Source: Gammaproteobacteria bacterium
GTDB lineage: Bacteria > Pseudomonadota > Gammaproteobacteria > Eutrophobiales > Eutrophobiaceae
Assembly: GCA_021773235.1 (NCBI GenBank)
Contig: JAJFKL010000003.1
Span: 1-32,124, forward strand
DNA length: 32,124 nucleotides
Direction of reading: 5' to 3'
Part shown: in pieces, positions 17,924 to 26,866 of the stretch
Position numbering within the stretch: the stretch's first letter is position 1
How the letters are laid out: each line of letters starts with the position of its first letter
Made by a program: the position numbers and the translations under genes
Notes under the pieces: model-generated
The model's input: the letters and a program-made list of their open reading frames with translations, nothing else
The model's database searches: none
What the model was told of the DNA's origin: nothing

Positions 17924-19531
17924 TTATATTTTAAAATGACCAACGAGTTTATCGAGCTCGGTGAACTTCTCTTCAATTTGAGAGCCAATCTGCTGTGTCT
18001 TGGTAGCGCCTTCTGCAGTTTTCTTGCTAACGTCATTAATATTTACAATGCTTCTATCAAGCTCTTCAGTAACACGTGATTGCTCTTCCGATGAGGTAGC
18101 GATCTGAACATTCATATCAGTAATAATCGAAACGCTTTCTTCTATTTTGAGTAATGCATCACTTGTGTTTTCAGCTTGTTGAACACTTATAATCGCTTTT
18201 TTGCAACTACTATCCATTCGTTCAGATACAGTTTTTGAAAGCATCTGTAATTCTTCAACTGTATTGTGAATTTCTTGTATTGATTCATGGGTACGAGTAG
18301 CCAAGGTTCTAACTTCATCGGCAACCACTGCAAATCCTCTTCCCTGTTCGCCAGCTCGTGCCGCCTCAATAGCTGCATTCAAAGCAAGTAAGTTTGTCTG
18401 AGCAGCAATACTGTTTATTACGTCAAGGACGGAGCCGATATCTTCACTATTTCCTCTTAATTTTGTGATGCTTTCAGTGGCCTCTTCTATTTCACGTGCT
18501 AGCACGTTGGTTGTCTCTTGAGATTCATCTACGGACTTCTTCCCATTCGCTGTATCGAGCTGCGCTTCCTGTACAGCAGTCATTGCATTTGCTGTAAGCT
18601 CGGCAACTTGCTTTGATGTAGCTGACATCTCAGTAATTGCTGAGGCGATAAGTTCTGTTTCAGAACTCTGTTGCTCAATATCTGTACTTGTTGAATAAGC
18701 AATTTGAGATAATTCCGTTGCTTCATTGACCAACAATGATGTTGCATTCTTCGTGTTGCTTATAGTGCCATGGATTTTCGATACAAATTTATTAAATGCC
18801 CGCGCAACATCGGTTATCTCATCATTGCCAACTTCTTCTAGCCGGCTAACTAAATCGCCCTCACCTTCAGCTATATCTTCCATTGTTGCAGCAACGCCTT
18901 TAAGCGCGACAATAATTGTGCGACCCAGAAAGTATATGAGTGCACTAGAAATAAGAGAGATGATGATTATCATTGTAATGGTGATAATTACCGCCATATT
19001 TGCAAACGCTTTTGCTTCAGTTGATGTAGCATTTGCTACTTGTAGAGCTTCATTTTTCATATTAGAAATATTCTCTACTAATGCATCAAACTGCTTTCTT
19101 TCCGGTCCAGTTGCATTAATAAATGCACCTTCGCGATACCCATCATAACTTTGTTGCTTGGTATATTTAACCAGGACGCTATAGCTAGCCCACATCGCTT
19201 CAAGAGCCTGATGTTCATCAACATGATTTTTTAGGTCTTCTATCGCGGCATCTATTACTTTTATTTTTCCATCAAAGCCTTCACCAACATTGCGACGAAT
19301 AGTATCGTCAGGAGCCATGACAATAGAAAGTGATGTTTCTCTTAAATTATTTATAGGTTGAAGAAGCATGTCTGCCAGAAATGAAACTTTTTGCCCTGAT
19401 CGATAGACACTATCAATACTATTGAGGTTTTTATAATTAGAATACAGACTATATACACCAATAATAATAACAGCCAAGACAATAGTTGCAGCCATAATTG
19501 TTAATTTATTTTTAATCGTTAAGTTTTTCAC
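17924..19531 (-). CDS. Methyl-accepting chemotaxis protein
   Basis: 535-residue chemoreceptor. The first membrane segment is about residues 11-30, with a periplasmic four-helix-like sensor (31-177), a second segment (about 179-203), HAMP (about 204-258) and a long signalling coiled coil. The kinase-contact tip contains [19 protein letters not shown] and the following [15 protein letters not shown]. No CheR-binding pentapeptide is seen at the C-terminus (ends LVGHFKI). It begins 10 bases after the solute-binding protein gene, so the two are almost certainly cotranscribed; the binding protein may deliver a ligand to this receptor. Confidence 0.95.
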   Translation of the reverse strand: MKNLTIKNKLTIMAATIVLAVIIIGVYSLYSNYKNLNSIDSVYRSGQKVSFLADMLLQPINNLRETSLSIVMAPDDTIRRNVGEGFDGKIKVIDAAIEDLKNHVDEHQALEAMWASYSVLVKYTKQQSYDGYREGAFINATGPERKQFDALVENISNMKNEALQVANATSTEAKAFANMAVIITITMIIIISLISSALIYFLGRTIIVALKGVAATMEDIAEGEGDLVSRLEEVGNDEITDVARAFNKFVSKIHGTISNTKNATSLLVNEATELSQIAYSTSTDIEQQSSETELIASAITEMSATSKQVAELTANAMTAVQEAQLDTANGKKSVDESQETTNVLAREIEEATESITKLRGNSEDIGSVLDVINSIAAQTNLLALNAAIEAARAGEQGRGFAVVADEVRTLATRTHESIQEIHNTVEELQMLSKTVSERMDSSCKKAIISVQQAENTSDALLKIEESVSIITDMNVQIATSSEEQSRVTEELDRSIVNINDVSKKTAEGATKTQQIGSQIEEKFTELDKLVGHFKI

Positions 19532-19541
19532 GGCATTGTCC

Positions 19542-21254
19542 TTAATTTGCTGTTATTTGAATGGGGGCTTGAAAGTTCTTTTCAATTACTTTTACTGGCC
19601 ACTTAAGATTTTCAGGATAAGGACCTTTTCTTAGCGACCAGTGATCATTTGTTATTTCGATTTCCCATAAAGGTATGCTGGCAACTTTATAGGGTGTAAA
19701 AATAACTTCTTTGTTGGTAGCAAGTACTTTATTGGGGCCGGGGGTAAACAGCATATAACCATTGTCATAAACGTGGCGCATGATATTTTCACTAGTATTT
19801 ACAAATTCATTCGTCCCTACTGAAGTAGTAAACAGCTTTTCTACATAGCTATCCAATGTGCTATCTGGAGAAATCGTACTCCAAAGATTATAAGTTCTAT
19901 AAACAAGGAACACAGTCCATGGATGATTATAATACCAATCATCTAGACCCCAAATAATTAAGTCCCATTTTTTTGTATTGTTACCCGCATTTGTTGTTAA
20001 AAGTTGTCCAAAAACATCTGTCTCACTGTTGGTATATTCAACATCTAAAATGACGCCGACCTTATTCAATTGATATTCTATGCCTTTGATTAACCATTTA
20101 AATCTGTCTTGTGCATAAAACTTAAGTATTAAACCATCTAGAATCGATTTCAATTCTTTTTGAACATGGGGATCATTAGGGTCTTCTAACTCAGAATAAG
20201 GGCGGAAATTTTCAACTATCTCTCTCACGCCGGGAAAGCTTGCTGCTGCTGTTGTAGGGTGAGCCACTCCTTCTCCATCATAGACAAAGTCGAGTAGGTT
20301 TTTCTGGTTGATAGCGCGGTTTAAGGCAACTCTAACCTCTTTTTCCTGTAACTTTGGATTTCCATTAATTAAATTAATCTGGATAGAAAAATTATTGTTG
20401 GACGGTGACTTCACTACTTTTGCATAAGGTGACAAAATTGTTTCGACCTTACTAGAGAATGGGATTGTCGCTATATCGATTTCACCTTCATTGTTTTTCA
20501 CAGATTCCATCGCATCACCAGCGCTCATCTTTGGATAAACAGTAATATTCTCAATTTTTGGAAAACGATGATCCCAATAATATGGGTTCGCTTTTAACTT
20601 CACCTCTTCTGTGCTTCTGTCTCCTTCTACATAACCCTCAGTAAGGATATAAGGCCCTAAACTATAAGGCCCAGGTTCTGCCAGGTTTGGGCATGTAGCC
20701 TTACCGTTCCACCCATATTTATTCAGGTACGCTGGTGTATAAAAATGTATCCATATAGTGTCATTAAGAAATTGGCCATACTTCTCTGTCAGATGAAAAC
20801 GCACTGTATATTGGTCAATCTTCTCTACATGATCGAAAACATTATGAATATTGGTAAAAACAAACGGTTTTTTCTTAAAAAACGCCATATTCATTATGAT
20901 TGAATCAGCATCAAATGAGCTGCCATCCTGAAACCTAACGCCTTTCCTTAGCTTAAACTCATATGTAGTGTCATCGATTTGTTGATGACTGATTGCCACA
21001 TCATATTCCCAGCCTTGTTCATTATTCGCAGGCCGTATTAACCCAGAGCTAATAGCGTGCGAAGTATAGATATAAGGAAGACTTGGTATAGAAACTTTGA
21101 TATGTGAGCCAGATGAGAGTTTAGGAGCAACTCGACTTTTAGAGTCATCCTCACGCAACACTAAGGGCTCATATAATACAGGCTCAATATTCTCAGCAGC
21201 ACCTAGATCGGCAATCAGAAATATAAAGATTAACAAACTTTTTGAAATTTTCAC
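19542..21254 (-). CDS. Family 5 extracellular solute-binding protein
   Basis: About 570 residues of the peptide/nickel/opine-binding (SBP_bac_5) family. Motifs include [48 protein letters not shown] and [18 protein letters not shown]. The signal peptide ends near ADLGAA. A GTG start at 21254 is chosen because the GAGGGA ribosome site (21264-21269) is 9 bases from it but directly abuts the ATG at 21263. No permease or ATPase genes adjoin it; instead a chemoreceptor follows after 10 bases. A sensory rather than transport role is therefore likely. Confidence 0.88.
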   Translation of the reverse strand: MKISKSLLIFIFLIADLGAAENIEPVLYEPLVLREDDSKSRVAPKLSSGSHIKVSIPSLPYIYTSHAISSGLIRPANNEQGWEYDVAISHQQIDDTTYEFKLRKGVRFQDGSSFDADSIIMNMAFFKKKPFVFTNIHNVFDHVEKIDQYTVRFHLTEKYGQFLNDTIWIHFYTPAYLNKYGWNGKATCPNLAEPGPYSLGPYILTEGYVEGDRSTEEVKLKANPYYWDHRFPKIENITVYPKMSAGDAMESVKNNEGEIDIATIPFSSKVETILSPYAKVVKSPSNNNFSIQINLINGNPKLQEKEVRVALNRAINQKNLLDFVYDGEGVAHPTTAAASFPGVREIVENFRPYSELEDPNDPHVQKELKSILDGLILKFYAQDRFKWLIKGIEYQLNKVGVILDVEYTNSETDVFGQLLTTNAGNNTKKWDLIIWGLDDWYYNHPWTVFLVYRTYNLWSTISPDSTLDSYVEKLFTTSVGTNEFVNTSENIMRHVYDNGYMLFTPGPNKVLATNKEVIFTPYKVASIPLWEIEITNDHWSLRKGPYPENLKWPVKVIEKNFQAPIQITAN

Positions 21255-21676
21255 GCTTAACATTCCCTCGCTCTCGGTGAATATGAGAATTCAAAACCAT
21301 ATTATTATTCTAAAATTCAAGTATTCATTCATAGATGCTTGAATCGTTAATCACTAAATGTAGCGTCTCAAAACAGTGAACCTTTAGAATATTTTTTTGA
21401 TTTTTACTATATCAGTACTCAGTCGATAAAATAGAGAACTTCGTAAAAGACATTACGCATTTACGCGCACATAAGTACTACCATGTGTATAAGGAGATTG
21501 TGAATGGCCAGCTAACTCAGGAAATATTTTTACTGTATATAACAGCAAGTTAATGTCGTTTTAATTCAAGCTGTCGGGGGGAGTTATTCAATAAGCTGCT
21601 GTATCAATGTGCATTGATACAGCAGCTTGACTATACTTATTGAAAGAACAGATTAATGTTCCACCAATGCAGCTAC
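21255..21676. other. 422-base intergenic region
   Basis: Between the divergently read binding-protein leader and the 3' end of the HU-like gene. It holds a 17-bp perfect inverted repeat (21593-21628) and a ribosome-site-like AAGGAG near 21491 followed by a four-codon ATG frame, probably fortuitous. No other gene is supported. Confidence 0.6.
21593..21628. repeat. Long perfect inverted repeat
   Basis: AAGCTGCTGTATCAATG (21593-21609) and its exact complement (21612-21628) are separated by only TG. An outer pair TTCAATAAG (ending 21595) and CTTATTGAA (near 21635-21650) extends the symmetry with a 7-10 base bulge. It lies 48 bases past the HU-like stop. It could act as a terminator hairpin for that gene, but the following T tract is poor. 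Confidence 0.85.
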
Positions 21677-22015
21677 TTAACTAGTAGCCATATCCTTACA
21701 GGCTTTCAATGAAACCGCACGCACGCTGGTTGATGCTTTTTTTGCTTTGAACATCATTGGCTCACCCGTAAACGGGTTGGTGCCTTTACGTGCTTTCGTA
21801 GCAGGTTTTTTAACGCGCTTTAGCTTAACACCTAATTCAGGGACCATAAATTCACCACAGCCACGTGCTTTTAGATGGCGTTGAGCTTGTTCCGATAAAG
21901 ACGCTAGAACTGCTTTTACATCTTTTTTTGATACTTCTGTTGCATCTGCTATTTCAGCAATGATTTGTGCTTTCGTCATTCTATCTTTGACAGCTGATAG
22001 TTTATTCGTGGCCAT
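21677..22015 (-). CDS. HU-family DNA-binding protein
   Basis: 112 residues. The N-terminal helices (MTKAQIIAEIADATEVSKKDVKAVL) and a C-terminal segment RKGTNPFTGEPMMFKAKKAS match the HU/IHF fold, with the DNA-bending arm compressed and the central part GEFMVPELGVKLKRVKKPATKA more basic than in canonical HU. It is longer than the usual 90 residues. An AAAGGGAG ribosome site precedes the ATG. It sits 245 bases from attL and belongs to the chromosome rather than the element. Confidence 0.9.
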   Translation of the reverse strand: MATNKLSAVKDRMTKAQIIAEIADATEVSKKDVKAVLASLSEQAQRHLKARGCGEFMVPELGVKLKRVKKPATKARKGTNPFTGEPMMFKAKKASTSVRAVSLKACKDMATS

Positions 22016-22259
22016 GAGCGCTCCCTTTATGTTTTAAGTCAAATTTTGGATTTTGTACGGATGCGTATTGTAACGCATTAATCAATATTTCTATCTAATT
22101 TTTTCTCGTAATTGACAATAGATAACGAGATTTCCAAATGCCTATATATTGAGCCAGGAATAATATTTTAAATATTCTGCTCATAGTCGAAATTTATTAT
22201 TAGCAAGGATTTCTAGAGAAGTATATGACCTAGGTTAAGAAACCGTTATTTTCTTCAAC

Positions 22260-22319
22260 ATAATGGTGCCCGGGGCCGGAATCGAACCGGCACGTCCGTA
22301 AGGACGAGGGATTTTAAGT
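22260..22319 (-). repeat. attL: tRNA-Leu 3' fragment, direct repeat copy 1
   Basis: Sixty bases identical to 31772-31831. On the minus strand it starts within the anticodon loop (ACTTAAAATCCC), runs through the variable arm and T arm to CCA, and includes 4 further bases. No 5' half follows, so this copy (22264-22319 for the tRNA part) is a non-functional tRNA fragment. Confidence 0.95.
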
Positions 22320-22449
22320 TTGACGACTTCCTTTTTGATCCTGTTGGAATACACTAGTAACTCTTTGAAAATACTATCTGAGGCGGAGTTTACGCATGTT
22401 ATTGAGTTTGAACAAGCACGAAGAAATACGCACGACTTTGAACTCTAGC

Positions 22450-22469
22450 GCCTACTATGTGCCTACTAT
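22450..22469 (+). repeat. Left arm-type repeats (2 copies, 11-bp period)
   Basis: GCCTACTAT at 22450-22458 and 22461-22469. The same motif occurs three times at the same 11-bp period at the right end. They lie 130 bases inside the attL core and 35 bases before the integrase start; likely integrase or excisionase binding sites. Confidence 0.8.
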
Positions 22470-22504
22470 TGAAAATCAATAACAATACAGGGATCTTGTA
22501 GACA

Positions 22505-23746
22505 GTGTCTAAAATAACCAAACGATTTGTCGATAGCGCCACCATCCCCAAAACGAAAACAAATGGTCAAGCGGTCCAAACCATCTTTCGTGACAGTGCC
22601 CTACCCGGTTTTGCCTTACGCATCGGCTCGGGCGGCACCAAAGCCTTCTTTGTTGAAAAGCGCGTCAATGGTCGAAATCGTCGAAAGACACTCGGCAGAT
22701 ACCCTGAAGTGACGTGCGAGCAAGCGCGCAAACTTGCCTTAAAACACCTTAGCCAAATGGCACAGGGCAAAGATCCCGCTCGTGAAGCCATGGCGATGCG
22801 GGCCCGAAAAGTCACACTCAAAGAAGTCTTTGATGATTATTTAAAAAACCATACTGATTTGTCACCGAGCACGATCCATGATTACACCCGTTTTATGAAG
22901 GGTGAGTTCAAAGATTGGCAGACCTTCCCCATTGTGAGTATAAAAAAGGATGACATCGTAAACCGCCACCGAAAACTCGGGAAAAAAAGCCACGCCCGGG
23001 CTAATAATGCGATGCGCGTATTACGTGCACTGTTCAATCATGCGATGAATCAGTACGAAGAACCCGATGGGACGCCCATTATCCTGGTTAATCCGGTGTC
23101 ACAACTATCAAAAACACGCAGCTGGTTCAAAAACAAACGTCGAGAAACGTGGATAAAACCCCATCAATTACCGGCATGGCATAAAGCCACGCTTAAATTG
23201 AATACTGAGACGTCTCGAGATTATTTCCATTTGTTATTGTTTACCGGACTGCGCAAAAGCGAGGCGGCTCAAATTAGTTGGGAGGATGTCGATCTTGAAA
23301 GTCGCACCCTCTTTATACCCAAGACAAAGAATGGGCGACTCCATGCACTCCCCCTTTCTGATTATCTCTATGAGTTATTACTTCGAAGGCAGAAAGAACG
23401 TATTAATGAATGGGTATTCCCGAGCAGTCGCGTTGAAGGCATGCATTTAGTCGAGCCCAGAACAGCCATGAATAGAGTTATCGCACTATCCAGTGTTGAA
23501 TTTACGTTCCATGATTTGCGCAGAACCTTTATCACCATTGCTGAAAGTCTGGATATCTCGATTTATGCGTTAAAACGGCTATTAAACCATGCCGGAGGCA
23601 ATGATGTGACCGCCGGATATATCATTATGGACATCGAAAGACTCCGCGACCCCATGCAACACATTACCGACAGAATTCTTTCTTATATTGAAAAGGATTC
23701 TGATGATACTGTTGTCACCTTAGACACGAAATCGAATAAGACATAA
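22505..23746 (+). CDS. int: Tyrosine recombinase (integrase, P4-like)
   Basis: 413-residue site-specific recombinase. The N-terminal DUF4102-type domain (about 1-95, with GFALRIGSGGTKAFFVEKRV and LGRYPEVTCEQARK) is followed by a core-binding SAM-like domain (about 103-185) and the catalytic domain. Catalytic residues are Arg250 (TGLRKSE), Lys275, His336 and Arg339 (HDLR), His362 (NHAGG) and nucleophile Tyr372 (AGYIIMD), all present. The GTG start lies in an 11-bp palindrome AGACAGTGTCT (22500-22510). The gene reads away from attL into the element. Confidence 0.95.
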   Translation: MSKITKRFVDSATIPKTKTNGQAVQTIFRDSALPGFALRIGSGGTKAFFVEKRVNGRNRRKTLGRYPEVTCEQARKLALKHLSQMAQGKDPAREAMAMRARKVTLKEVFDDYLKNHTDLSPSTIHDYTRFMKGEFKDWQTFPIVSIKKDDIVNRHRKLGKKSHARANNAMRVLRALFNHAMNQYEEPDGTPIILVNPVSQLSKTRSWFKNKRRETWIKPHQLPAWHKATLKLNTETSRDYFHLLLFTGLRKSEAAQISWEDVDLESRTLFIPKTKNGRLHALPLSDYLYELLLRRQKERINEWVFPSSRVEGMHLVEPRTAMNRVIALSSVEFTFHDLRRTFITIAESLDISIYALKRLLNHAGGNDVTAGYIIMDIERLRDPMQHITDRILSYIEKDSDDTVVTLDTKSNKT

Positions 23747-23752
23747 CTTGCT

Positions 23753-24487
23753 ATGGGTTTTCCATTTCTCGCCACATTCAAGCAATGGGACCCATTGACA
23801 GGCCAATCGCCGAAATACCATACGGAAGAATTTGATGAAATCATCCGACGTGCGAGAAAGTTATTACAAAATCGCACCACGCCTCAAATCATTAAAGCCT
23901 TAAAGATACTAGATAATGCCTATCGCGAAAGTTATTACGATGGCATGTTTAAATTAGAAGAAGGTCAAAAGTTTGGTTTCGTCACCTTGCAGACGGATAT
24001 TAACAAAATAAAAGCGTATTTAACCGAACACCCCATTGAGGATAAAAATAAATTCGCATGGCATGAAAATTACGCCCTGATCGTGCTCGCCATGTCAGGC
24101 AGTTTCTCTCTTTCAGATCATGAAAAGGATGTACGCCGCGAATTATTAGAATACTCCTTAGAGGACTTAAAATCTGAGTACCTGAGATCTGCCCTTGAAA
24201 TCATTACGGAGGCTATCGTTTGTCTTGAAATAGGAGAAGGATTGCTACCCGCACATAAGAAAAAGCAAATCGCAGGGAAAGAGAGACACAGTGATACAAC
24301 AAAACTAAAAAACCAATTTATTGAATACGTTAAATCAAACAACCCAACCAACATGAGCGAAGCCGCCAGACGGTTTTATCGGAATCGCCCTGATATATCA
24401 TTACGCCTCTCGGTGGAAACGGATGACAATATCGTTCGAATCTTCACAAAAGCAGAACGCGCATACCGCAAAGAAAAACAAAAATAG
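23753..24487 (+). CDS. Unknown element protein, 244 residues
   Basis: Not recognised. Begins 6 bases after the integrase stop and so is presumably cotranscribed. The protein is soluble and mostly helical, with no signal peptide or membrane segment; conserved-looking features are HTEEFDEIIRRARKLL near the N-terminus and a basic C-terminal third (RHSDTTKLKNQFIEYVKS...EAARRFYRNRP) that could bind nucleic acid. The position between int and the AlpA-type gene is one where satellites carry accessory or regulatory genes. Confidence 0.7.
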   Translation: MGFPFLATFKQWDPLTGQSPKYHTEEFDEIIRRARKLLQNRTTPQIIKALKILDNAYRESYYDGMFKLEEGQKFGFVTLQTDINKIKAYLTEHPIEDKNKFAWHENYALIVLAMSGSFSLSDHEKDVRRELLEYSLEDLKSEYLRSALEIITEAIVCLEIGEGLLPAHKKKQIAGKERHSDTTKLKNQFIEYVKSNNPTNMSEAARRFYRNRPDISLRLSVETDDNIVRIFTKAERAYRKEKQK

Positions 24488-24576
24488 TTCTACCTCAGCA
24501 CTGCTGCAGTTCTACAAAACAAAACCTCCCCCGTTAATACTCTCGCCGTCAGTAACAAACCTGATAGGAGAAAATC

Positions 24577-24768
24577 ATGCAGCAACTTTATACCACGACC
24601 CAAGCAGCACAATTTCTAGGTGTTAGTAAAGCCTTCCTAGAACGTGATCGTTGGGCCGGGGCACGCATTCCCTTTTTAAAAGTTGGTACACGTGCCGTCC
24701 GTTATTCCATGGAGGATCTAGAGTCCTTTCTTAATCAACAACGTCGAATTTCGACATCACAGTCATAA
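24577..24768 (+). CDS. AlpA/excisionase-family helix-turn-helix protein
   Basis: 63 residues with the MerR-like winged helix of the AlpA/Xis group: LYTTTQAAQFLGVSKAFLERDR (recognition helix region), RIPFLKVGTRAVRYSMEDLESFL. Such proteins act as transcription activators of integrase and as excisionases in P4-like elements. A TAGGAG ribosome site sits about 8 bases before the ATG. It probably binds the arm repeats or the rep promoter; this is inference. Confidence 0.88.
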   Translation: MQQLYTTTQAAQFLGVSKAFLERDRWAGARIPFLKVGTRAVRYSMEDLESFLNQQRRISTSQS

Positions 24769-24778
24769 GGAGTATTTT

Positions 24779-25024
24779 ATGTACAAAGAAACACCTGAAC
24801 AAATATTAGAACTGCAATCCCTGAGTAATAATGAAAATTATTGGTGGGCAAACCTGTCAGAAGATGATCGCAATGTTTTATTAATCGCAGCCAACCTTGA
24901 TCCAAGACTGTGTAGCGATGACTGGGAAGATATTTCTTATTACAAAAAATTAGAAATTATTGATTGTGGTCTTTGCATTCACGTATCAATTAGCAAGTTG
25001 CTCCCAGTTTTAGTAGAACAATGA
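24779..25024 (+). CDS. Small protein coupled to rep, 81 residues
   Basis: Not recognised. An acidic, Trp-rich start ([28 protein letters not shown]) and no membrane segment. A clear AAGGAG ribosome site precedes the ATG. The stop overlaps the rep start (ATGA at 25021-25024), so it is likely translated ahead of and coupled to rep; a replication regulator or partner is possible. Confidence 0.7.
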   Translation: MYKETPEQILELQSLSNNENYWWANLSEDDRNVLLIAANLDPRLCSDDWEDISYYKKLEIIDCGLCIHVSISKLLPVLVEQ

Positions 25025-26649
25025 ATACGATTACATTCCCTTCTATCGAGAATGTAGTTAATAGAATCCCGGGCTTGCCCCGGGATTCTCTCGAGAACTG
25101 CGAATCGAAAGCTGAGCAAATTACTTGGCATCATTTGATAGCAGACAGGAGTGACCGGGAGTTTCGCCGGGGACATTTTCGGAAGTTCCCGGAAAAATTA
25201 TCAACACATCTTGCCAAGCGATACATTGCAACATCAGCCAAAACATCTCTTGTTGATGCAAATATTGAACTCCGGGAGTTCTCCGAGAAATTCTCCGGGA
25301 AATACCCCTTAAGTCTCTCGATAGATGACCAAGAGATTATGTTTTTGGCTAATGCTAAAGCCCGGCGTTGTCGAAGCTATTCCCGGCGTGAACCCATGGA
25401 ATCGAATTGTTACAAGATAGGGATTAAACCGCCCGCCGCATCGATATCAGATCATGGTGCGATGGCAAGAATGCGTGATCCTGTTTGGTGGCGAAGACGT
25501 ATATATCGTCAAATTAATATGCGATTAGAGCATGCTTCAATCTCGGCAGGTCTTGTTCACCGGCATAAGGGACGTTATGTCAGCGATGAACTCAAGCAAC
25601 GTTTTCGAAAGCAACTCGACCGAAACCGAAGAATTCTCGAAGCATTGACAGCAGAAAATGAACAAGGGCAATCCTACAACATGGCAGAGTTACAAGACTT
25701 ATCCGTATCTAATCCGAAATTACGTCGAAATGAATTGATGTGTCGGATGAGTGGTTTCGAAACGATTTCGAATGAACTCGGCTATGTCGCGGATTTCATC
25801 ACGATTACATGCCCATCACGTATGCATGCTCGTCTGAGTGTTTCAGGGGATGAAAATCCGAAATATGACGGAACAACTCCGAAAGAAGCTCAAAAATACT
25901 TATCGAAACTTTTTACACGTATACGTCCGGCACTGGCTCGGAAAAATGTCCGATATTTCGGGTTTCGTGTCGTCGAACCACATCATGACGGAACACCACA
26001 TTGGCACCTTTTGTTATTCATGCCTTCGGAATCTCGGAACGAACTTCGGAAAATTTTCCGAAAATACGCCCTAATGGATTCCCCGGACGAACCCGGAGCA
26101 AGTGAAAGACGCTGCACTTTCGAAACCATTGATCCGAAAAAAGGGACCGCTACCGGGTATATCGCGAAATACATTTCGAAAAATATCGATGGTTACGCAC
26201 TTAATCCCGGGGATGAAGAAAAAGCGTTCCGAGTTCGTGCTTGGGCATCAACTTGGGGTATTCGACAATTTCAGCAATTAGGTGGGTCACCTGTCACTGT
26301 ATGGCGTGAATTGAGACGTATACGTGATCCACTCTCAGGGGAATTGGAAGATGCACGTTGTGCGGCAGATCATGGTAATTGGGCAGGCTATGTACGTATA
26401 CAGGGAGGGCCATTCACGTTACGTAAAAAGTTACGTATACGTACACAAAAGATGTGGAACGATCTTCCGGGACAATACGGGGAACCGCTCGGAAATCAGA
26501 TAATAGGTGTTACCGATGGAAAAATCACGGCGATATCACGTAACCATAAATGGAAAATTTTTCGAAGAGGTGAAGTTGACTCCCCTTGGAGTACTGTCAA
26601 TAACTGTACGGAAGGAAAAGGAAACCTCCCTATTACCAATCAAGAATGA
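25021..26649 (+). CDS. rep: HUH replication endonuclease, phage GpA-like
   Basis: 542-residue rolling-circle initiator. Motif 1 is [12 protein letters not shown] (about 259-270), the HUH metal motif is HWH (His327, His329) in [10 protein letters not shown], and the nucleophile region [10 protein letters not shown] holds two tyrosines four residues apart (Tyr380, Tyr384), the two-tyrosine layout of phage P2 and phiX174 GpA proteins. Such enzymes nick one strand at the origin and stay linked to the 5' end. The gene overlaps the preceding one by four bases. Its DNA is unusually rich in palindromes and CCGG/TTCGAA words, unlike the neighbours. Confidence 0.9.
   Translation: MNTITFPSIENVVNRIPGLPRDSLENCESKAEQITWHHLIADRSDREFRRGHFRKFPEKLSTHLAKRYIATSAKTSLVDANIELREFSEKFSGKYPLSLSIDDQEIMFLANAKARRCRSYSRREPMESNCYKIGIKPPAASISDHGAMARMRDPVWWRRRIYRQINMRLEHASISAGLVHRHKGRYVSDELKQRFRKQLDRNRRILEALTAENEQGQSYNMAELQDLSVSNPKLRRNELMCRMSGFETISNELGYVADFITITCPSRMHARLSVSGDENPKYDGTTPKEAQKYLSKLFTRIRPALARKNVRYFGFRVVEPHHDGTPHWHLLLFMPSESRNELRKIFRKYALMDSPDEPGASERRCTFETIDPKKGTATGYIAKYISKNIDGYALNPGDEEKAFRVRAWASTWGIRQFQQLGGSPVTVWRELRRIRDPLSGELEDARCAADHGNWAGYVRIQGGPFTLRKKLRIRTQKMWNDLPGQYGEPLGNQIIGVTDGKITAISRNHKWKIFRRGEVDSPWSTVNNCTEGKGNLPITNQE
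25063..25089 (+). repeat. Perfect hairpin in the rep start: candidate nicking origin
   Basis: AGAATCCCGGG (25063-25073) is exactly complementary to CCCGGGATTCT (25079-25089) with a 5-base loop. It lies 42 bases into rep. In P2 the origin lies inside the initiator gene, so this is a candidate nick or cruciform site. It could instead affect rep translation. Confidence 0.6.
25267..25281. repeat. Palindrome in rep
   Basis: GAACTCC G GGAGTTC, two 7-base arms around one base. Confidence 0.7.
25917..26442. repeat. Dispersed ACGTATACGT palindromes in rep
   Basis: The 10-base self-complementary word occurs at 25917-25926, 26316-26325 and 26433-26442, with a partial copy at 26394-26401. All three full copies are in the same reading frame and encode Arg-Ile-Arg. 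Confidence 0.75.
26045..26062. repeat. 18-bp perfect palindrome in rep
   Basis: TTCGGAAAATTTTCCGAA reads identically on both strands and lies within the C-terminal half of rep, upstream of the nucleophile codons. Confidence 0.8.
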
Positions 26650-26765
26650 TCAAAACATGAATATAGGCTATTCCTCATGTCTGCTCCATACAAAAAGCAG
26701 CCGGTCAGAAAGAAGAGATAAAGAGCTAACCTTTGCGTTTTGAAAAGAGACAGTAACGATTTAAT

Positions 26766-26793
26766 TTGACAATACTGATGACGTTCTTATAGT
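26766..26793 (+). promoter_or_regulatory. Promoter of the cargo operon
   Basis: Consensus -35 TTGACA (26766-26771), 16-base spacer, -10 TATAGT (26788-26793). It follows rep and precedes the lipoprotein gene by 73 bases, so the cargo is probably transcribed independently of the element genes. Confidence 0.65.
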
Positions 26794-26866
26794 AATCGCT
26801 TAAGTTGGAATAACCATGAGGGATGCTATTAGCTGAATTTGTCTAAAATTAGCTTACGGTATAACA

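Larger units (their letters stand above)
22016..22504. other. 489-base region holding the left element junction
   Basis: Contains the promoter side of the HU-like gene (22016-22140), the 60-bp attL repeat (22260-22319) and, inside the element, the left arm repeats (22450-22469). No protein-coding frame is supported. Confidence 0.7.

Noticed and set aside
26507..26743. 78-codon frame overlapping the rep end
   Set aside because: Mostly inside rep in another frame, without a ribosome site; the unique tail is only 28 codons.
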